Positions 25,123-34,089 are shown, counted from the stretch's first letter. The stretch: DNA of 64,000 nt from Paenibacillus artemisiicola (GCF_017652985.1 NZ_JAGGDJ010000002.1:434001-498000), one strand, 5' to 3'. The notes: generated from the letters alone by a model not told the origin. A program made the numbers and translations.

Positions 25123-26880
25123 ATGAACCGGATCTATCGCTGGTACCGAAGATGGAGCTTGGCGACCAGGCAGTTTTTGTTTTTATTCATCGTCACGTTT
25201 GCGTTTTTTATCCTATTGGCCTGGAATAACTACTATCGGGCGGCCGACTTGTTTAAGAACCAGATGGTATCGGATTCCGTGGTCTTGGTCGCGCGTACCA
25301 ACCAGTTTCTCGACACCTATCTGGACAACGGCCGGAACGTGCTGCTGTTGTTGTCGACGGACGCCAATCTGCTGCGGGAAGGGGACGGCGGCAAGTTATC
25401 CGAATCGCTCCGGTTCATCGCCGAAAACAACAGCGCGCTCGTGAAAACGTTATATGTCATCCGCAGGGACGGCAAGGTGTTCTCCAGCTCCCAGGTCAAT
25501 TACGAGATTATCGGCAATCCGAAGCTGAACGAGATCTATGACAAGTCGCAGCAAACCTACGGGGCGGCCGTCGTGAGCCAGCCCTACGTCTCGCCGCTCT
25601 CCGGCGAGACGGTAGCCATCTCCCGTCCGATCAGCGCCGACAACGGGGAAATTATCGGGGTTGCGGTCATCGAGCTCGACTTGGATAAATTGAACCGGAA
25701 AATAAGCGAACTGACTTCCGGCACCTATCAGACGTTCGTCATCATGTCCGATAAGGACAAGGTGGTGACGTTCGACCGCGATAACGGCATGCTGCCGCAA
25801 CGACCGGGCACGTATCACGAGGATCTCCCCGAAGCGTTCGTCGATCGGCTGGCCGGGCTCCCGGTGACGGCAACCGATCTGAGCGGGCCGACCGGCAAGC
25901 TGGTCGTCGTCAAATCCGGACAGAACCGGCTGGGCTGGACGCTGCTCGTGCTGATCAAAGACCGGTATTTCTATCAGAACGTCATCCGCCTGTTCGATAA
26001 TTACAAGACGGCGGCCGGCATTTGGCTCGGCGTCCTGCTGTTCATGGCGTTTGCCATGTCCCGCTATATGACCAAATCGATCCGGATGCTGGCGGTCAAG
26101 ATGGACCGGGTTCACGACATGGGCGTGATTCCGAGCCTTGTCGTGAGAAGGGAGGACGAGATCGGGCGTCTCGCCCAAAGCTTCAACGCCATGATGGAGC
26201 GGATCCGCAATCTGCTTCAGGAAACGAAGCGCATGGAAGAGCGGAAGAAGCAGCTCGAATTGAAGGTGCTGCAAAGCCAGATCGCCCCCCATTTTCTGTA
26301 CAATACGCTGGCCTGCATCGGAAGCTTGGCCAAGCAGCATCGGACCAAAGAGGTCAAGGAAACGATCAGGGCGCTTGTCGGCGTGTTATCGTTCAGCTTC
26401 GATAAAACATCGGAGTTCTTGACGGTGGAGGAAGAACTGGAAGGGCTGAACATGTACATGCAAATCCAGAAGATCCGGTATGGAGATAAATTCAGGTACG
26501 AGCAGGACATCGATCCCGAAGCGTTATCTTGCCGGATCCTGAAGCTGACGCTGCAGCCGATATTGGAGAATGCGGTCTTTCACGGGATCGCGCCCAGCCG
26601 CCGCGAAGACGGACTCATTCGCGTACGGGGATCCGCGCGCAAAGGGAAACTGCGGTTCTTTATCCGCGATAACGGAACCGGGATGGAGAAGCCGAAGCTC
26701 TTGAAAGCGCTTAACGAGCAGCAGGCGGATCAGATCGGAGGGCACGCCTCCGGCATCGGAATGGCGAACGTTCACCACCGTCTGCGGCTGCGCTACGGCG
26801 CGTCTTACGGGCTAAGGATCGGCAGCCTGCCCAATAAGGGAACGGTCGTCTGCATTACGATCCCCGTTGAGCGAAGATGA
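25123..26880 (+). CDS. Sensor histidine kinase, YesM type
   Basis: The protein has 585 residues, with ATG 25123 six bases after the regulator stop. Domains in order: a membrane segment at about 17-37, a Cache-type extracellular domain (SSSQVNYEIIGNPKLNEIYD, VSPLSGETVAISRPIS), a second membrane segment at about 296-316, HAMP (DEIGRLAQSFNAMMERIRNL), His390 in QIAPHFLYNTLA, and HATPase_c motifs (PILENAVFHGIAPS, RDNGTGMEKPKL). The Asn in the usual QINPHFLYNT is replaced by Ala, a minor variant. It senses an external cue and phosphorylates the upstream YesN-type partner. Confidence 0.92.
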   Translation: MNRIYRWYRRWSLATRQFLFLFIVTFAFFILLAWNNYYRAADLFKNQMVSDSVVLVARTNQFLDTYLDNGRNVLLLLSTDANLLREGDGGKLSESLRFIAENNSALVKTLYVIRRDGKVFSSSQVNYEIIGNPKLNEIYDKSQQTYGAAVVSQPYVSPLSGETVAISRPISADNGEIIGVAVIELDLDKLNRKISELTSGTYQTFVIMSDKDKVVTFDRDNGMLPQRPGTYHEDLPEAFVDRLAGLPVTATDLSGPTGKLVVVKSGQNRLGWTLLVLIKDRYFYQNVIRLFDNYKTAAGIWLGVLLFMAFAMSRYMTKSIRMLAVKMDRVHDMGVIPSLVVRREDEIGRLAQSFNAMMERIRNLLQETKRMEERKKQLELKVLQSQIAPHFLYNTLACIGSLAKQHRTKEVKETIRALVGVLSFSFDKTSEFLTVEEELEGLNMYMQIQKIRYGDKFRYEQDIDPEALSCRILKLTLQPILENAVFHGIAPSRREDGLIRVRGSARKGKLRFFIRDNGTGMEKPKLLKALNEQQADQIGGHASGIGMANVHHRLRLRYGASYGLRIGSLPNKGTVVCITIPVERR

Positions 26881-26931
26881 TCGGAAAGAGTGTCGGTTTT
26901 GTGCTTGATTTCGTAAGATCGCTGCATAGTT

Positions 26932-26956
26932 AAGGCAATGCTTGCCTTGCTATACT
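26932..26956 (+). promoter_or_regulatory. Operator-like inverted repeat overlapping a TATACT promoter box
   Basis: AAGGCAA (26932-26938) and TTGCCTT (26942-26948) form a 7-bp inverted repeat with a 3-base centre, directly before TATACT at 26951-26956. The -35 position is weak. A protein bound to the repeat would touch RNA polymerase, so this is a candidate control site of the importer operon starting at 27010. Confidence 0.5.
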
Positions 26957-27009
26957 TGGGTTGGCCATTCGAAGAATGCGCTTACAACGAAGCGAGGTGA
27001 TCCTATGCT

Positions 27010-27975
27010 ATGAGCCAACGGACCGCAGTGCCGCCCGTCCAGGAGACCGCGCCGAAGCCGGGCGTCGTTTTCGCCCTCGGCAGAACCGTTTGGCGCTACA
27101 AGGCCTTTTATTTGATGCTGTTGCCGGGACTCGTTTATTATATCGTCTTCAAATACATCCCGATGTACGGCGTCATCATCGCGTTCAAGGATTTCAACAT
27201 GATGGAAGGGATCTGGAACAGCTCGTGGGCAAGCCCGTGGAACAAGCATTTTTTAACCTTTTTTCATTCGCCTTACTTCTCGCAGCTGCTGACGAACACG
27301 TTCCTGATCAGCCTTTACAAGCTGATTTTCGGCATGATACCGCCCATTGCCATGGCGCTGCTGCTTAACGAATGCCGGATCAAATGGTTTAAGTCGCTGA
27401 TCCAAACCTTAACGTATATGCCGCACTTCTTGTCCTGGGTCATCATCTACGGCATTTTGCTCGCGCTGCTGTCCCAAAGCTCCGGATTGGTGAATCAATG
27501 GGTGAAAGACGCGGGGGGAGAGGCCATTCCCTTCCTGACCTCGACGTCATACTTTCGATCCCTATTGGTCGGATCGGAAATTTGGCAGAATCTAGGCTGG
27601 GGGGCGATCATCTATTTGGCCGCGATTTCCGGCATCGACCCTACGCTTTACGAGGCGGCGCGGGTGGACGGCGCGGGACGAATGCGGATGATCTGGCACA
27701 TTACGCTCCCCGGCATCCGGACCGTCATCATCATGCTGCTGATCTTGAACCTGGGCCATATCCTCGATGCCGGCTTCGAGCAAATTTACATCATGTACAA
27801 CATCCAAGTGTATGCCGTCGCCGACATACTCGATACCTGGGTGTTCCGTACCGGTCTGCAGCAGCTGAATTTCAGCCTGGCGTCCGCGGTCGGATTGTTC
27901 AAGGCCGCGATCGGGCTGATCCTGGTGCTGGGATCGAACAAACTCGCGAAGCGTTGGGGGGAAGGCATATGGTAA
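27010..27975 (+). CDS. Sugar ABC transporter permease, LplB-like
   Basis: The protein has 321 residues; ATG 27010 follows GAGGTGA. It has about six membrane segments (FYLMLLPGLVYYIVFKYIPM and similar) and the EAA loop EAARVDGAGRMRMIWHITLP. It is a MalF-type permease of the same subgroup as the gene at 11076. Its partner begins inside its last codons. Together with the lipoprotein at 28993 it makes a second importer, again without a local ATPase gene. Confidence 0.9.
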   Translation: MSQRTAVPPVQETAPKPGVVFALGRTVWRYKAFYLMLLPGLVYYIVFKYIPMYGVIIAFKDFNMMEGIWNSSWASPWNKHFLTFFHSPYFSQLLTNTFLISLYKLIFGMIPPIAMALLLNECRIKWFKSLIQTLTYMPHFLSWVIIYGILLALLSQSSGLVNQWVKDAGGEAIPFLTSTSYFRSLLVGSEIWQNLGWGAIIYLAAISGIDPTLYEAARVDGAGRMRMIWHITLPGIRTVIIMLLILNLGHILDAGFEQIYIMYNIQVYAVADILDTWVFRTGLQQLNFSLASAVGLFKAAIGLILVLGSNKLAKRWGEGIW

Positions 27976-28829
27976 AAAGCGCGAACGACCGCATCGCGAA
28001 CGCCGTTGTCTTCGCGATCCTGCTCGCTTGCGGGCTCGTCGCGGTATTCCCGCTGCTGTACGTCCTATCCGTTTCGCTCACGCCGTTCAGCGAGGTGCTC
28101 AAAAACGGAGGCTTCATTCTCGTTCCGAGATCGATCACCTTCGACGCGTACCATAAGCTGCTCACGGAATCGAATATCCCGCGCGCGTTCGGCGTTACCG
28201 TGCTGATCACGGTCGTCGGCACGATGCTCAATATGGCCATCACGGCGTTAATGGCTTATCCGCTCAGCCGCAAACAGCTGCCGGGCCGCAATTTTTTTCT
28301 CATGATGGTCGTGTTTACCCTGCTGTTCAGCGGCGGGATCATCCCGACTTACCTGGTCGTCAAGTCGCTCGGGCTGCTGGATTCGATTTGGGCGATGATT
28401 TTGCCGAACCTCGTGTGGAGCTTCAACGTGCTCATCATGAAGAGCTTCTACGAGTCGCTCCCCGAAGAGCTGTTCGAATCCGCGAGAATCGACGGGGCCA
28501 AGGAATTTCGCATCCTGCTGCAAATCGTCGTCCCGCTGTCCGTGCCGGTCACGCTGACCATCGGACTGTTCTATACGGTGGGCCACTGGAACGAATTTTT
28601 TCAAGCCATCATGTTCGTGACCGATCGCTCGTTGTTTCCGCTTCAGGTGGTCGTGCGGGAGATTTTGATTCAAACGCAGCAGCCGCTCGAAAACGCCGAA
28701 AATATGACGCCGAGCGAAACGCTGCAAATGGCTTCCGTTATTCTGGCCAGCCTGCCCATTATTATCGTGTATCCGTTTTTGCAGAAGCACTTTACGAAAG
28801 GCATGCTGCTCGGCTCCGTCAAAGGTTGA
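27969..28829 (+). CDS. Carbohydrate ABC transporter permease, YtcP-like
   Basis: The protein has 286 residues from ATG 27969, which overlaps the preceding stop by 7 bases and follows GGGGGGAAGG. The same frame stays open upstream to 27498, but that part is only the other-frame image of the permease before it. Six membrane segments and the EAA loop ESARIDGAKEFRILLQIVVP identify a MalG-type subunit; the C-terminus KGMLLGSVKG is typical. It pairs with the preceding permease. Confidence 0.9.
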   Translation: MVKSANDRIANAVVFAILLACGLVAVFPLLYVLSVSLTPFSEVLKNGGFILVPRSITFDAYHKLLTESNIPRAFGVTVLITVVGTMLNMAITALMAYPLSRKQLPGRNFFLMMVVFTLLFSGGIIPTYLVVKSLGLLDSIWAMILPNLVWSFNVLIMKSFYESLPEELFESARIDGAKEFRILLQIVVPLSVPVTLTIGLFYTVGHWNEFFQAIMFVTDRSLFPLQVVVREILIQTQQPLENAENMTPSETLQMASVILASLPIIIVYPFLQKHFTKGMLLGSVKG

Positions 28830-28839
28830 AGCTCGGCCC

Positions 28840-28859
28840 CCCGTTACTGCAGGAACGGG
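28840..28859 (+). other. Hairpin between permease and binding-protein genes
   Basis: CCCGTT (28840-28845) and AACGGG (28854-28859) enclose an 8-base loop. A hairpin at this position can protect or process the mRNA so that the binding protein is made in excess. No T tract follows. Confidence 0.4.
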
Positions 28860-28992
28860 CGAGGCCGGTTGAAACAATATAAGGGTTTTAGAGTCTGGCG
28901 AGAACGTTGGCCGAGCAAACATGACTTGCATCCCGAGATTGGATCCGCCGCCTCTTCATCGCCCGGCCCTATTAGAAAGGGGAGCGTAACTC

Positions 28993-30528
28993 ATGAAGCG
29001 AACGTTTAGCAATGTGCTTACCGTCAGTATCCTGTCGTGCCTCGTGCTTGCGGGCTGTTCGTCCGGCAATTCCTCCAACCAAGAGCCTTCCGGCGGCGCG
29101 CCGGCCGACAGCACCGCGAATGCCGCCGAACCGGCCGGCGCGGTCAAACTCGACATCATCGAAACCGGCAATAACTTGCCGACCCCGGATAAGGATTTTA
29201 TTAAACAAGCCATCGACAAAGCGATTCAGTCGGATTTGAACTTAACCGTCTACGCGTCCGGGGATGATTACAAAAACCAGTTGAACGTGCGGCTGGCATC
29301 CGGTAATTTTCCCGATCTGTTCCAGGTGCCGGACCGCGCCTCGCTGAAGCAATTCGTGGAGCAGGGACTGTTGCTCGATTTGACCCCCTACATGGATAAG
29401 CTGCAGCCGGTTAAAGGCTTTATCGGCGACGACAGCTTGAAGAAGACGACGATGGACGGCAAAGTCTACGCCATTCCGAAAGCGCCCAACATCCCGTACA
29501 ATACCTATTGGATCCGCAAGGATTGGCTCGATAAGCTCGGCCTCCAGCCGCCTGCGACGACCGACGAATTTCTGAACGTGGTGAAGGCGTTCGCCGATCA
29601 AGACCCCGACGGCAACGGCAAGAAAGACACGCTTGGCCTTACCGGAAGCAAGCTCTCCGCGTTCGCCCCGATCTTCGGCGCATTCGGCGTCGGAGACCCG
29701 AACACGTTCTACGTCAAGGACGGGAAGCTGACTAATTCCTTGTACGACCCGGCGATGAAAGACGCGCTCGGCTATATCAAGAAGCTGATCGACACCGGGG
29801 CCGTCGACCCGGAAATCATGGCCAATACCGGCCTTCAGCATCAGGAGAAGGCGATCAAGGGGCAAGCGGGAATCGTCTGGATCGATTGGCCGAACCTCAG
29901 CAAGGATCAATTTACCGAGCAAATCAAAAAAGTGAATCCAAACGCGGATTGGATCCAGCTTGCCCCTCCGAAAGGTCCGGGCGGTCAATACGACGGTCCG
30001 TTCGACATCGGCGGCACCTCCGGCATTTACGCGATCCCGAAGGCGCTGGAGAACGACAAGAATAAGCTGCAGAAAGTATTCGATCTGCTGAATTACGTTT
30101 CCGGCCAGGACGGCTCGATGCTCGTGCAGTTCGGCATCAGCGGAACGCATTACAACCTGGATGGCGATAAGGTCGTGCCAACCGAGCTAATGGGCAAGGA
30201 AGCGGGCTTCACGTGGCTGTACCAGTTTACCGGCCGGCCGGAAATGACCTACCTGCAGACGAAATTCGCGCCGCAAACGAAGTACATCGAATTCGCCAAC
30301 AGCCAGCCGAGAATTCAAATTCTGAACGGCTTCCTGACCAATCCCGATGGCTACAACCCGGCGGATGCCGGCCGTTTCATCGAAGAAGAATTCGTGAAAT
30401 TCATCTACGGCAAAAGCCCGCTCACCGGATACGACGCCTTCCTTCAGACGCTTGAATCGAGCATGAACTTCAAAACGTACATGGATGCGTCGACCAAGCA
30501 GCTGGAGGAGCTCGGATACGGCAAATAA
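28993..30528 (+). CDS. Extracellular solute-binding lipoprotein of sugar ABC importer
   Basis: The protein has 511 residues; ATG 28993 follows AAAGGGGAG. The lipoprotein signal ends at Cys22 in LVLAGC, followed by a Ser/Asn/Gly-rich linker. The mature part shows the LplA-like binding fold (LNVRLASGNFPDLFQVPDRA, YWIRKDWLDKLGLQPPATTD and the calcium-loop-like DQDPDGNGKKDT). It should deliver sugar to the permeases encoded at 27010 and 27969. A gap of 163 bases with a hairpin precedes it; a PhyH gene follows after 18 bases. Confidence 0.92.
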   Translation: MKRTFSNVLTVSILSCLVLAGCSSGNSSNQEPSGGAPADSTANAAEPAGAVKLDIIETGNNLPTPDKDFIKQAIDKAIQSDLNLTVYASGDDYKNQLNVRLASGNFPDLFQVPDRASLKQFVEQGLLLDLTPYMDKLQPVKGFIGDDSLKKTTMDGKVYAIPKAPNIPYNTYWIRKDWLDKLGLQPPATTDEFLNVVKAFADQDPDGNGKKDTLGLTGSKLSAFAPIFGAFGVGDPNTFYVKDGKLTNSLYDPAMKDALGYIKKLIDTGAVDPEIMANTGLQHQEKAIKGQAGIVWIDWPNLSKDQFTEQIKKVNPNADWIQLAPPKGPGGQYDGPFDIGGTSGIYAIPKALENDKNKLQKVFDLLNYVSGQDGSMLVQFGISGTHYNLDGDKVVPTELMGKEAGFTWLYQFTGRPEMTYLQTKFAPQTKYIEFANSQPRIQILNGFLTNPDGYNPADAGRFIEEEFVKFIYGKSPLTGYDAFLQTLESSMNFKTYMDASTKQLEELGYGK

Positions 30529-30546
30529 AAGGAGGAAGGGGTCGCC

Positions 30547-31386
30547 ATGACAACCCAACAGCCCGATATGGCGGAGTTGGTCCGGCAATTCCGCCGGGAC
30601 GGGTACTTGATTCTGCGAAACGCGCTGTCGGAAGAACGGGTAGCGCGGCTGAATCTGGCCGTCGATGAACTGCTGGCCGGCGAAGCCGAATCGCTGTCCT
30701 ATAATTGGTACAACAGCGTCGAGCGGCATCCGGAAATTGCCGGACTGATCGATGAACCGTCATTGCTGCCGCTCATGGTCCATCTACTCGGGTTCAATAT
30801 TCAGCTGCACATCTCGCACCTAACGGTGCGCAAGCCGAATCCGGACGATATCAAGACGAATTCCCAGAGCTTCATCAATTGGCATCAGGATGGACCGCAT
30901 CCGCAGTTTCCGCGCATTCACGGGCTGACTTCGATCTATTACGTGAAAGTAGGCTACATCTTGAGCGATATGTCGGAACCGGATCGCGGCAATACGAAGA
31001 TCATACCCGGCAGTCACCTGAAGGCCGACTTCTCGCCGGTGCAAACGGATGTGGATGTGCCGGTCCAAGGGGAAATCCAGGTATGCGGCAAACCGGGCGA
31101 TGCGTTTATCTTCCCGCAAAACCTCTGGCATGCCGGCGCCCCGAACCGATCCGGCTTTACGCGGCGGCAGTTGTTTATCGGCTACAGCCCGATATGGATG
31201 CGGCCGATCGATTATCACCGGGCTTCGGACCGCTTGCTCGAAGGGGCTTCGCCGATCCGGCGCCAGCTGCTTGGCGACATCAGCAGCAACTGCTTCAAGT
31301 ATTACGTGCCCGAGGAATCGATGGTGCCGCTCAAATCGTTATGGCTGGGAGCCGGCCACGGTCATGACGCCTATTCGAATGAATAA
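30547..31386 (+). CDS. Phytanoyl-CoA dioxygenase (PhyH) family protein
   Basis: The protein has 279 residues; ATG 30547 lies behind AAAAGGAGGAAGG. The Fe(II) site is visible as His113 and Asp115 in NWHQDGPH, with distal His195 in LWHAGAPN and a following Arg-rich strand (FTRRQLFIGY) that would bind 2-oxoglutarate. This family hydroxylates unactivated carbons in small molecules. It is the last gene of the second importer operon, 18 bases after the binding protein, so a sugar-derived or glycoside-linked substrate is plausible; the actual substrate is unknown. A second PhyH gene occurs at 58724 in a similar setting. Confidence 0.88.
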   Translation: MTTQQPDMAELVRQFRRDGYLILRNALSEERVARLNLAVDELLAGEAESLSYNWYNSVERHPEIAGLIDEPSLLPLMVHLLGFNIQLHISHLTVRKPNPDDIKTNSQSFINWHQDGPHPQFPRIHGLTSIYYVKVGYILSDMSEPDRGNTKIIPGSHLKADFSPVQTDVDVPVQGEIQVCGKPGDAFIFPQNLWHAGAPNRSGFTRRQLFIGYSPIWMRPIDYHRASDRLLEGASPIRRQLLGDISSNCFKYYVPEESMVPLKSLWLGAGHGHDAYSNE

Positions 31387-31703
31387 CGCGGCACGCGACA
31401 AGCCCCTCGATGGCATCATGGAATCGCATGCAAACGCTGCTGAACGAACGGGACGCGAATAATCGATGAAACCGCGGTAGTCTAGGACTTTCACATCAGT
31501 CCGAGGCTGCCGTTTTTCGTTTGTAACGAACGGATCCAAGTAACTCGGTAGTTGCCCCGAATAGGTGGCAGCCGATCCGGGTAGCTCGGCTGCCTTATCG
31601 TATTCTTCATAATCGGGATATGTAATTAGTGCCATAAGCGGGTCCAAAGCATTCCGTAATATGGTAGATTAAGGTAGAAAATCCATGATAGGAGGAAAGT
31701 TGG
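31387..31703. other. Intergenic stretch before the RCC1-repeat gene
   Basis: These 317 bases contain no supported gene. A terminator-like hairpin lies at 31567-31594. The part just before 31704 is AT-richer and holds the AGGAGG ribosome site, but no clear promoter boxes were found. Confidence 0.6.
31567..31594 (+). terminator. Terminator-like hairpin after the PhyH gene
   Basis: GGCAGCCGA and TCGGCTGCC pair over 9 bp around a 10-base loop and are followed by TTATCGT, a weak T tract. Confidence 0.5.
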
Positions 31704-33500
31704 ATGAAACGGTCGTTGCTGCTTTTCTTTTGCGGGCTGCTGTTGCTGATGCTGCTTTTACCCTTTCGGGCATCCGCCGCCGAAACCGCTTCCGCGAAGG
31801 CGGCGGGGAGTTCGAAATCGGGTGTAACGAGGATTGATGCCGGAGGTCAAGCGCTTACGGAGGACGGATCCGTTTGGCAGTGGTCGCCGGGCTTTCGAAC
31901 TCCCGTTAAGCTGCAAGGACTCGGTTCTGCAGCCGCCACATCGGTAGGTACTCGGCATAATTTGGTGCTCCAAAGCGACGGAACCGTCTGGGCGTGGGGC
32001 AGTAATTACGAGCGCCAGCTCGGATTATGCGATCCGACGGACGGTTCCGATCGCTCGACTCCCGTTCAAGTATGCAACCTTAGCTCCATGGTCGCCATTG
32101 CTTCAGGGGCTATTCATAATGTAGCACTCAAAAGCGACGGGACCGTCTGGGCGTGGGGGGACAATCTATGGGGCCAACTCGGCGATGGAAGATATTCGTC
32201 GAGCGATGGATGGAGCCCCTCGGATAACGCCGGTCCCGTTCAGGTGAAAGATCTTCGTTCGGCAGTCGCGATTGCAGCGGGAATAGATCATAGTTTGGCA
32301 CTCAAAAGCGACGGAACCGTTTGGGCGTGGGGGAGAAATGTGTACGGCCAGCTGGGCATTGGTAACCGGGACATCGACAAATCCAATATCCCCATTCAGG
32401 TGCAGGGACTAAGTTCGGTGGTCGCCATTTCTGCGAATGGTTATCACAATTTGGCCGTCGAGAGCGATGGGACGGTATGGCAGTGGGGATTTACGACAGG
32501 CGGCGAAATGTACCGTTTTACGCCTGAACAAGTGAAGGGCCTCCAGTCTGTCCGTTCCGTCGCTGCGGGTTACGACCATAATTTGGCGCTTAAAAGCGAT
32601 GGAACCGTCTGGGCGTGGGGGGGTAATTCTTCTGGCCAACTGGGTGATGGAACAACGACGCGCCGTTTTTATCCCGCTCCAGTGAAAGGTCTGGGCTCGG
32701 TGGAGGCCATCGCTGCGGGAGGTGAAGACAGTTTGGCGCTTTCAAGCGACGGAACCGTCTGGAGTTGGGGATGGTTTGCGATTAACGCCACGACGCCCAT
32801 ACAAGTTCAAGGCATTGGCGGATCCGCTTCAGATACGCCGCAGTGGCCTAAGGGCGACGTGCTGACGGTTACCGATGCGACCTCTACCGGCGTACGGCTG
32901 AATTGGCAGCCGGCTTCGGATGATACGGGCGTAGATAAGTACTTGGTATACCGGGACGATACGCTGCTGGCTACTCTGAACGGGGACGCGAACAGCTATG
33001 CGGCGGAGGGGCTGTCTCCCAAAACCTACTACCGCTTTACAGTGGTCGCCGTCGATGCCGATAATCATGAAAGTCTGAACCAAGGCGTGATCGTCGCCAC
33101 GACTGCCGTTCCGATTTCCGGTTCTTTTCAGCTATCCGATTCCAAAACCTATTCGGATGACCGGCACGCGTATCGGGTTTCGTTATATTACGGGTACCTT
33201 TCGTCGCCAAACCAAGTGTTGAGCGGATCGTGGACCTTCCCAAAAGGCGAGCATGGGAAAGTGAATGTCTCCATGCTATCGCCGTCAGGCAAAAATTATG
33301 ACTTGATCATGGAGGCCTCGGGAGACGGTCACCCCTTACCGATCACGACGGACAAGCTCCCGGACGGTATCGAGCATAGCGCTGCCGATATACCGGAAGG
33401 GTACACCGCATCGTGGAGCGTGAAAGGACATTCGGACCAAGATTACAGTCCGACGAAGAAGGTATTCGTGTATGTGACGATTCAATCGGATCGTCGCTGA
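31704..33500 (+). CDS. Secreted RCC1-repeat protein with fibronectin type III-like domain
   Basis: The protein has 598 residues; ATG 31704 follows AGGAGGAAAG. A signal peptide is obvious (KRSLLLFFCGLLLLMLLLP, cleavage near RASAAET). Residues about 45-375 contain seven RCC1-type repeats, each with a core such as SDGTVWAWGSN and an HNLALKSDG segment, predicting a seven-bladed beta-propeller. Residues about 385-470 resemble a fibronectin type III domain (VTDATSTGVRLNWQPASDDT). The final 130 residues are an unassigned beta-rich region. It is likely exported to the surface or medium, with a binding rather than catalytic role. It stands alone, without obvious operon partners. Confidence 0.85.
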   Translation: MKRSLLLFFCGLLLLMLLLPFRASAAETASAKAAGSSKSGVTRIDAGGQALTEDGSVWQWSPGFRTPVKLQGLGSAAATSVGTRHNLVLQSDGTVWAWGSNYERQLGLCDPTDGSDRSTPVQVCNLSSMVAIASGAIHNVALKSDGTVWAWGDNLWGQLGDGRYSSSDGWSPSDNAGPVQVKDLRSAVAIAAGIDHSLALKSDGTVWAWGRNVYGQLGIGNRDIDKSNIPIQVQGLSSVVAISANGYHNLAVESDGTVWQWGFTTGGEMYRFTPEQVKGLQSVRSVAAGYDHNLALKSDGTVWAWGGNSSGQLGDGTTTRRFYPAPVKGLGSVEAIAAGGEDSLALSSDGTVWSWGWFAINATTPIQVQGIGGSASDTPQWPKGDVLTVTDATSTGVRLNWQPASDDTGVDKYLVYRDDTLLATLNGDANSYAAEGLSPKTYYRFTVVAVDADNHESLNQGVIVATTAVPISGSFQLSDSKTYSDDRHAYRVSLYYGYLSSPNQVLSGSWTFPKGEHGKVNVSMLSPSGKNYDLIMEASGDGHPLPITTDKLPDGIEHSAADIPEGYTASWSVKGHSDQDYSPTKKVFVYVTIQSDRR

Positions 33501-33540
33501 AGAACGTACGGAGGCGTGGAAGAGACCGGTTACGGATGCG

Positions 33541-33567
33541 GAAAAAGAAAACCGCTCCGGAGAGCGG
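33541..33567 (-). terminator. Rho-independent terminator for the minus-strand gene at 33568
   Basis: Read on the minus strand, CCGCTC-TCCG-GAGCGG is followed by TTTTCTTTTTC, a strong terminator immediately after the stop codon. It lies between two convergent genes; on the plus strand the T tract is missing. Confidence 0.85.
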
Positions 33568-33990
33568 CTAAATCAATGTCTTAAGCTTGAAGAGCAGCTC
33601 TCTTACGTCCTTAAGCTTGTAGCGGTTCCTTTCATCGGAGAAGTCCAACGTGAATTCTCTTGCTGCGGTCGAGATGGTTGCGACGAAAGGAAGCCTACTG
33701 AATTCCACGTCATCGTCTGGATCAATGTTGAACGCACTGAACGTGATGTTGATTTTGTTGATGTCCTTGAATGAAATGGCATCCAAGCTGACCGAGAGCT
33801 GATCCCCTTCGTAAGAAGTGACCTCATCCAGCGAATTTTCGGTAAGATAGAAAACATGAAGCGCTTCTGCGGTTCTGAATTCAAAGGCGTATGTAATCTT
33901 GTCAAGCTCATGGACATGTGCCATAAATGCGAGGAACTTCGCTTCTTGCCAGGACAACGCTTTCAATCTAGTAAAGGCTTCTGTAGCCAC
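33568..33990 (-). CDS. Hypothetical protein, orphan
   Basis: The protein has 140 residues. It starts with GTG (complement, 33990) behind a very good AAAGGAGGCGA, and a strong terminator follows its stop, so the gene is real. It is a soluble protein without signal peptide or membrane segment; it begins ATEAFTRLKALSWQEAKFLA, has an acidic middle (NIDPDDDVEF) and ends in a basic helix (LKDVRELLFKLKTLI). I recognise no family. It is divergent from the S51 peptidase gene with a shared 210-base intergenic region containing an 18-bp palindrome. Confidence 0.75.
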   Translation of the reverse strand: MATEAFTRLKALSWQEAKFLAFMAHVHELDKITYAFEFRTAEALHVFYLTENSLDEVTSYEGDQLSVSLDAISFKDINKINITFSAFNIDPDDDVEFSRLPFVATISTAAREFTLDFSDERNRYKLKDVRELLFKLKTLI

Positions 33991-34071
33991 GGGTATCGCC
34001 TCCTTTTATGTATGTTCGGTATGATCCGGAAATTTCCTTCATTAGTTACAGACCAATGAAGAGTTGGCGGG

Positions 34072-34089
34072 CAGGATCGCGCGATCCTG
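34072..34089. promoter_or_regulatory. 18-bp perfect palindrome in a divergent intergenic region
   Basis: CAGGATCGC followed by GCGATCCTG is a perfect 18-bp palindrome, placed about 80 bases from one start and 110 from the other. It is a candidate operator; no regulator gene is adjacent. Confidence 0.45.

Noticed and set aside
27498..27968. N-terminal extension fusing an extra 157 residues to the YtcP-like permease
   Set aside because: The extension is the shifted-frame image of the preceding permease; the start at 27969 has a strong ribosome site and gives a normal family length.
31339..31647. 102-codon minus-strand frame after the PhyH gene
   Set aside because: It overlaps the PhyH 3' end and a hairpin and lacks a ribosome site; its sequence shows no recognisable pattern.
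31980..32770. Regularly repeated DNA of about 28 bases, superficially CRISPR-like
   Set aside because: The repeats lie in frame inside the RCC1-type coding sequence, encode SDGTVWAWG cores, and the spacing is protein-repeat length, without non-coding spacers.
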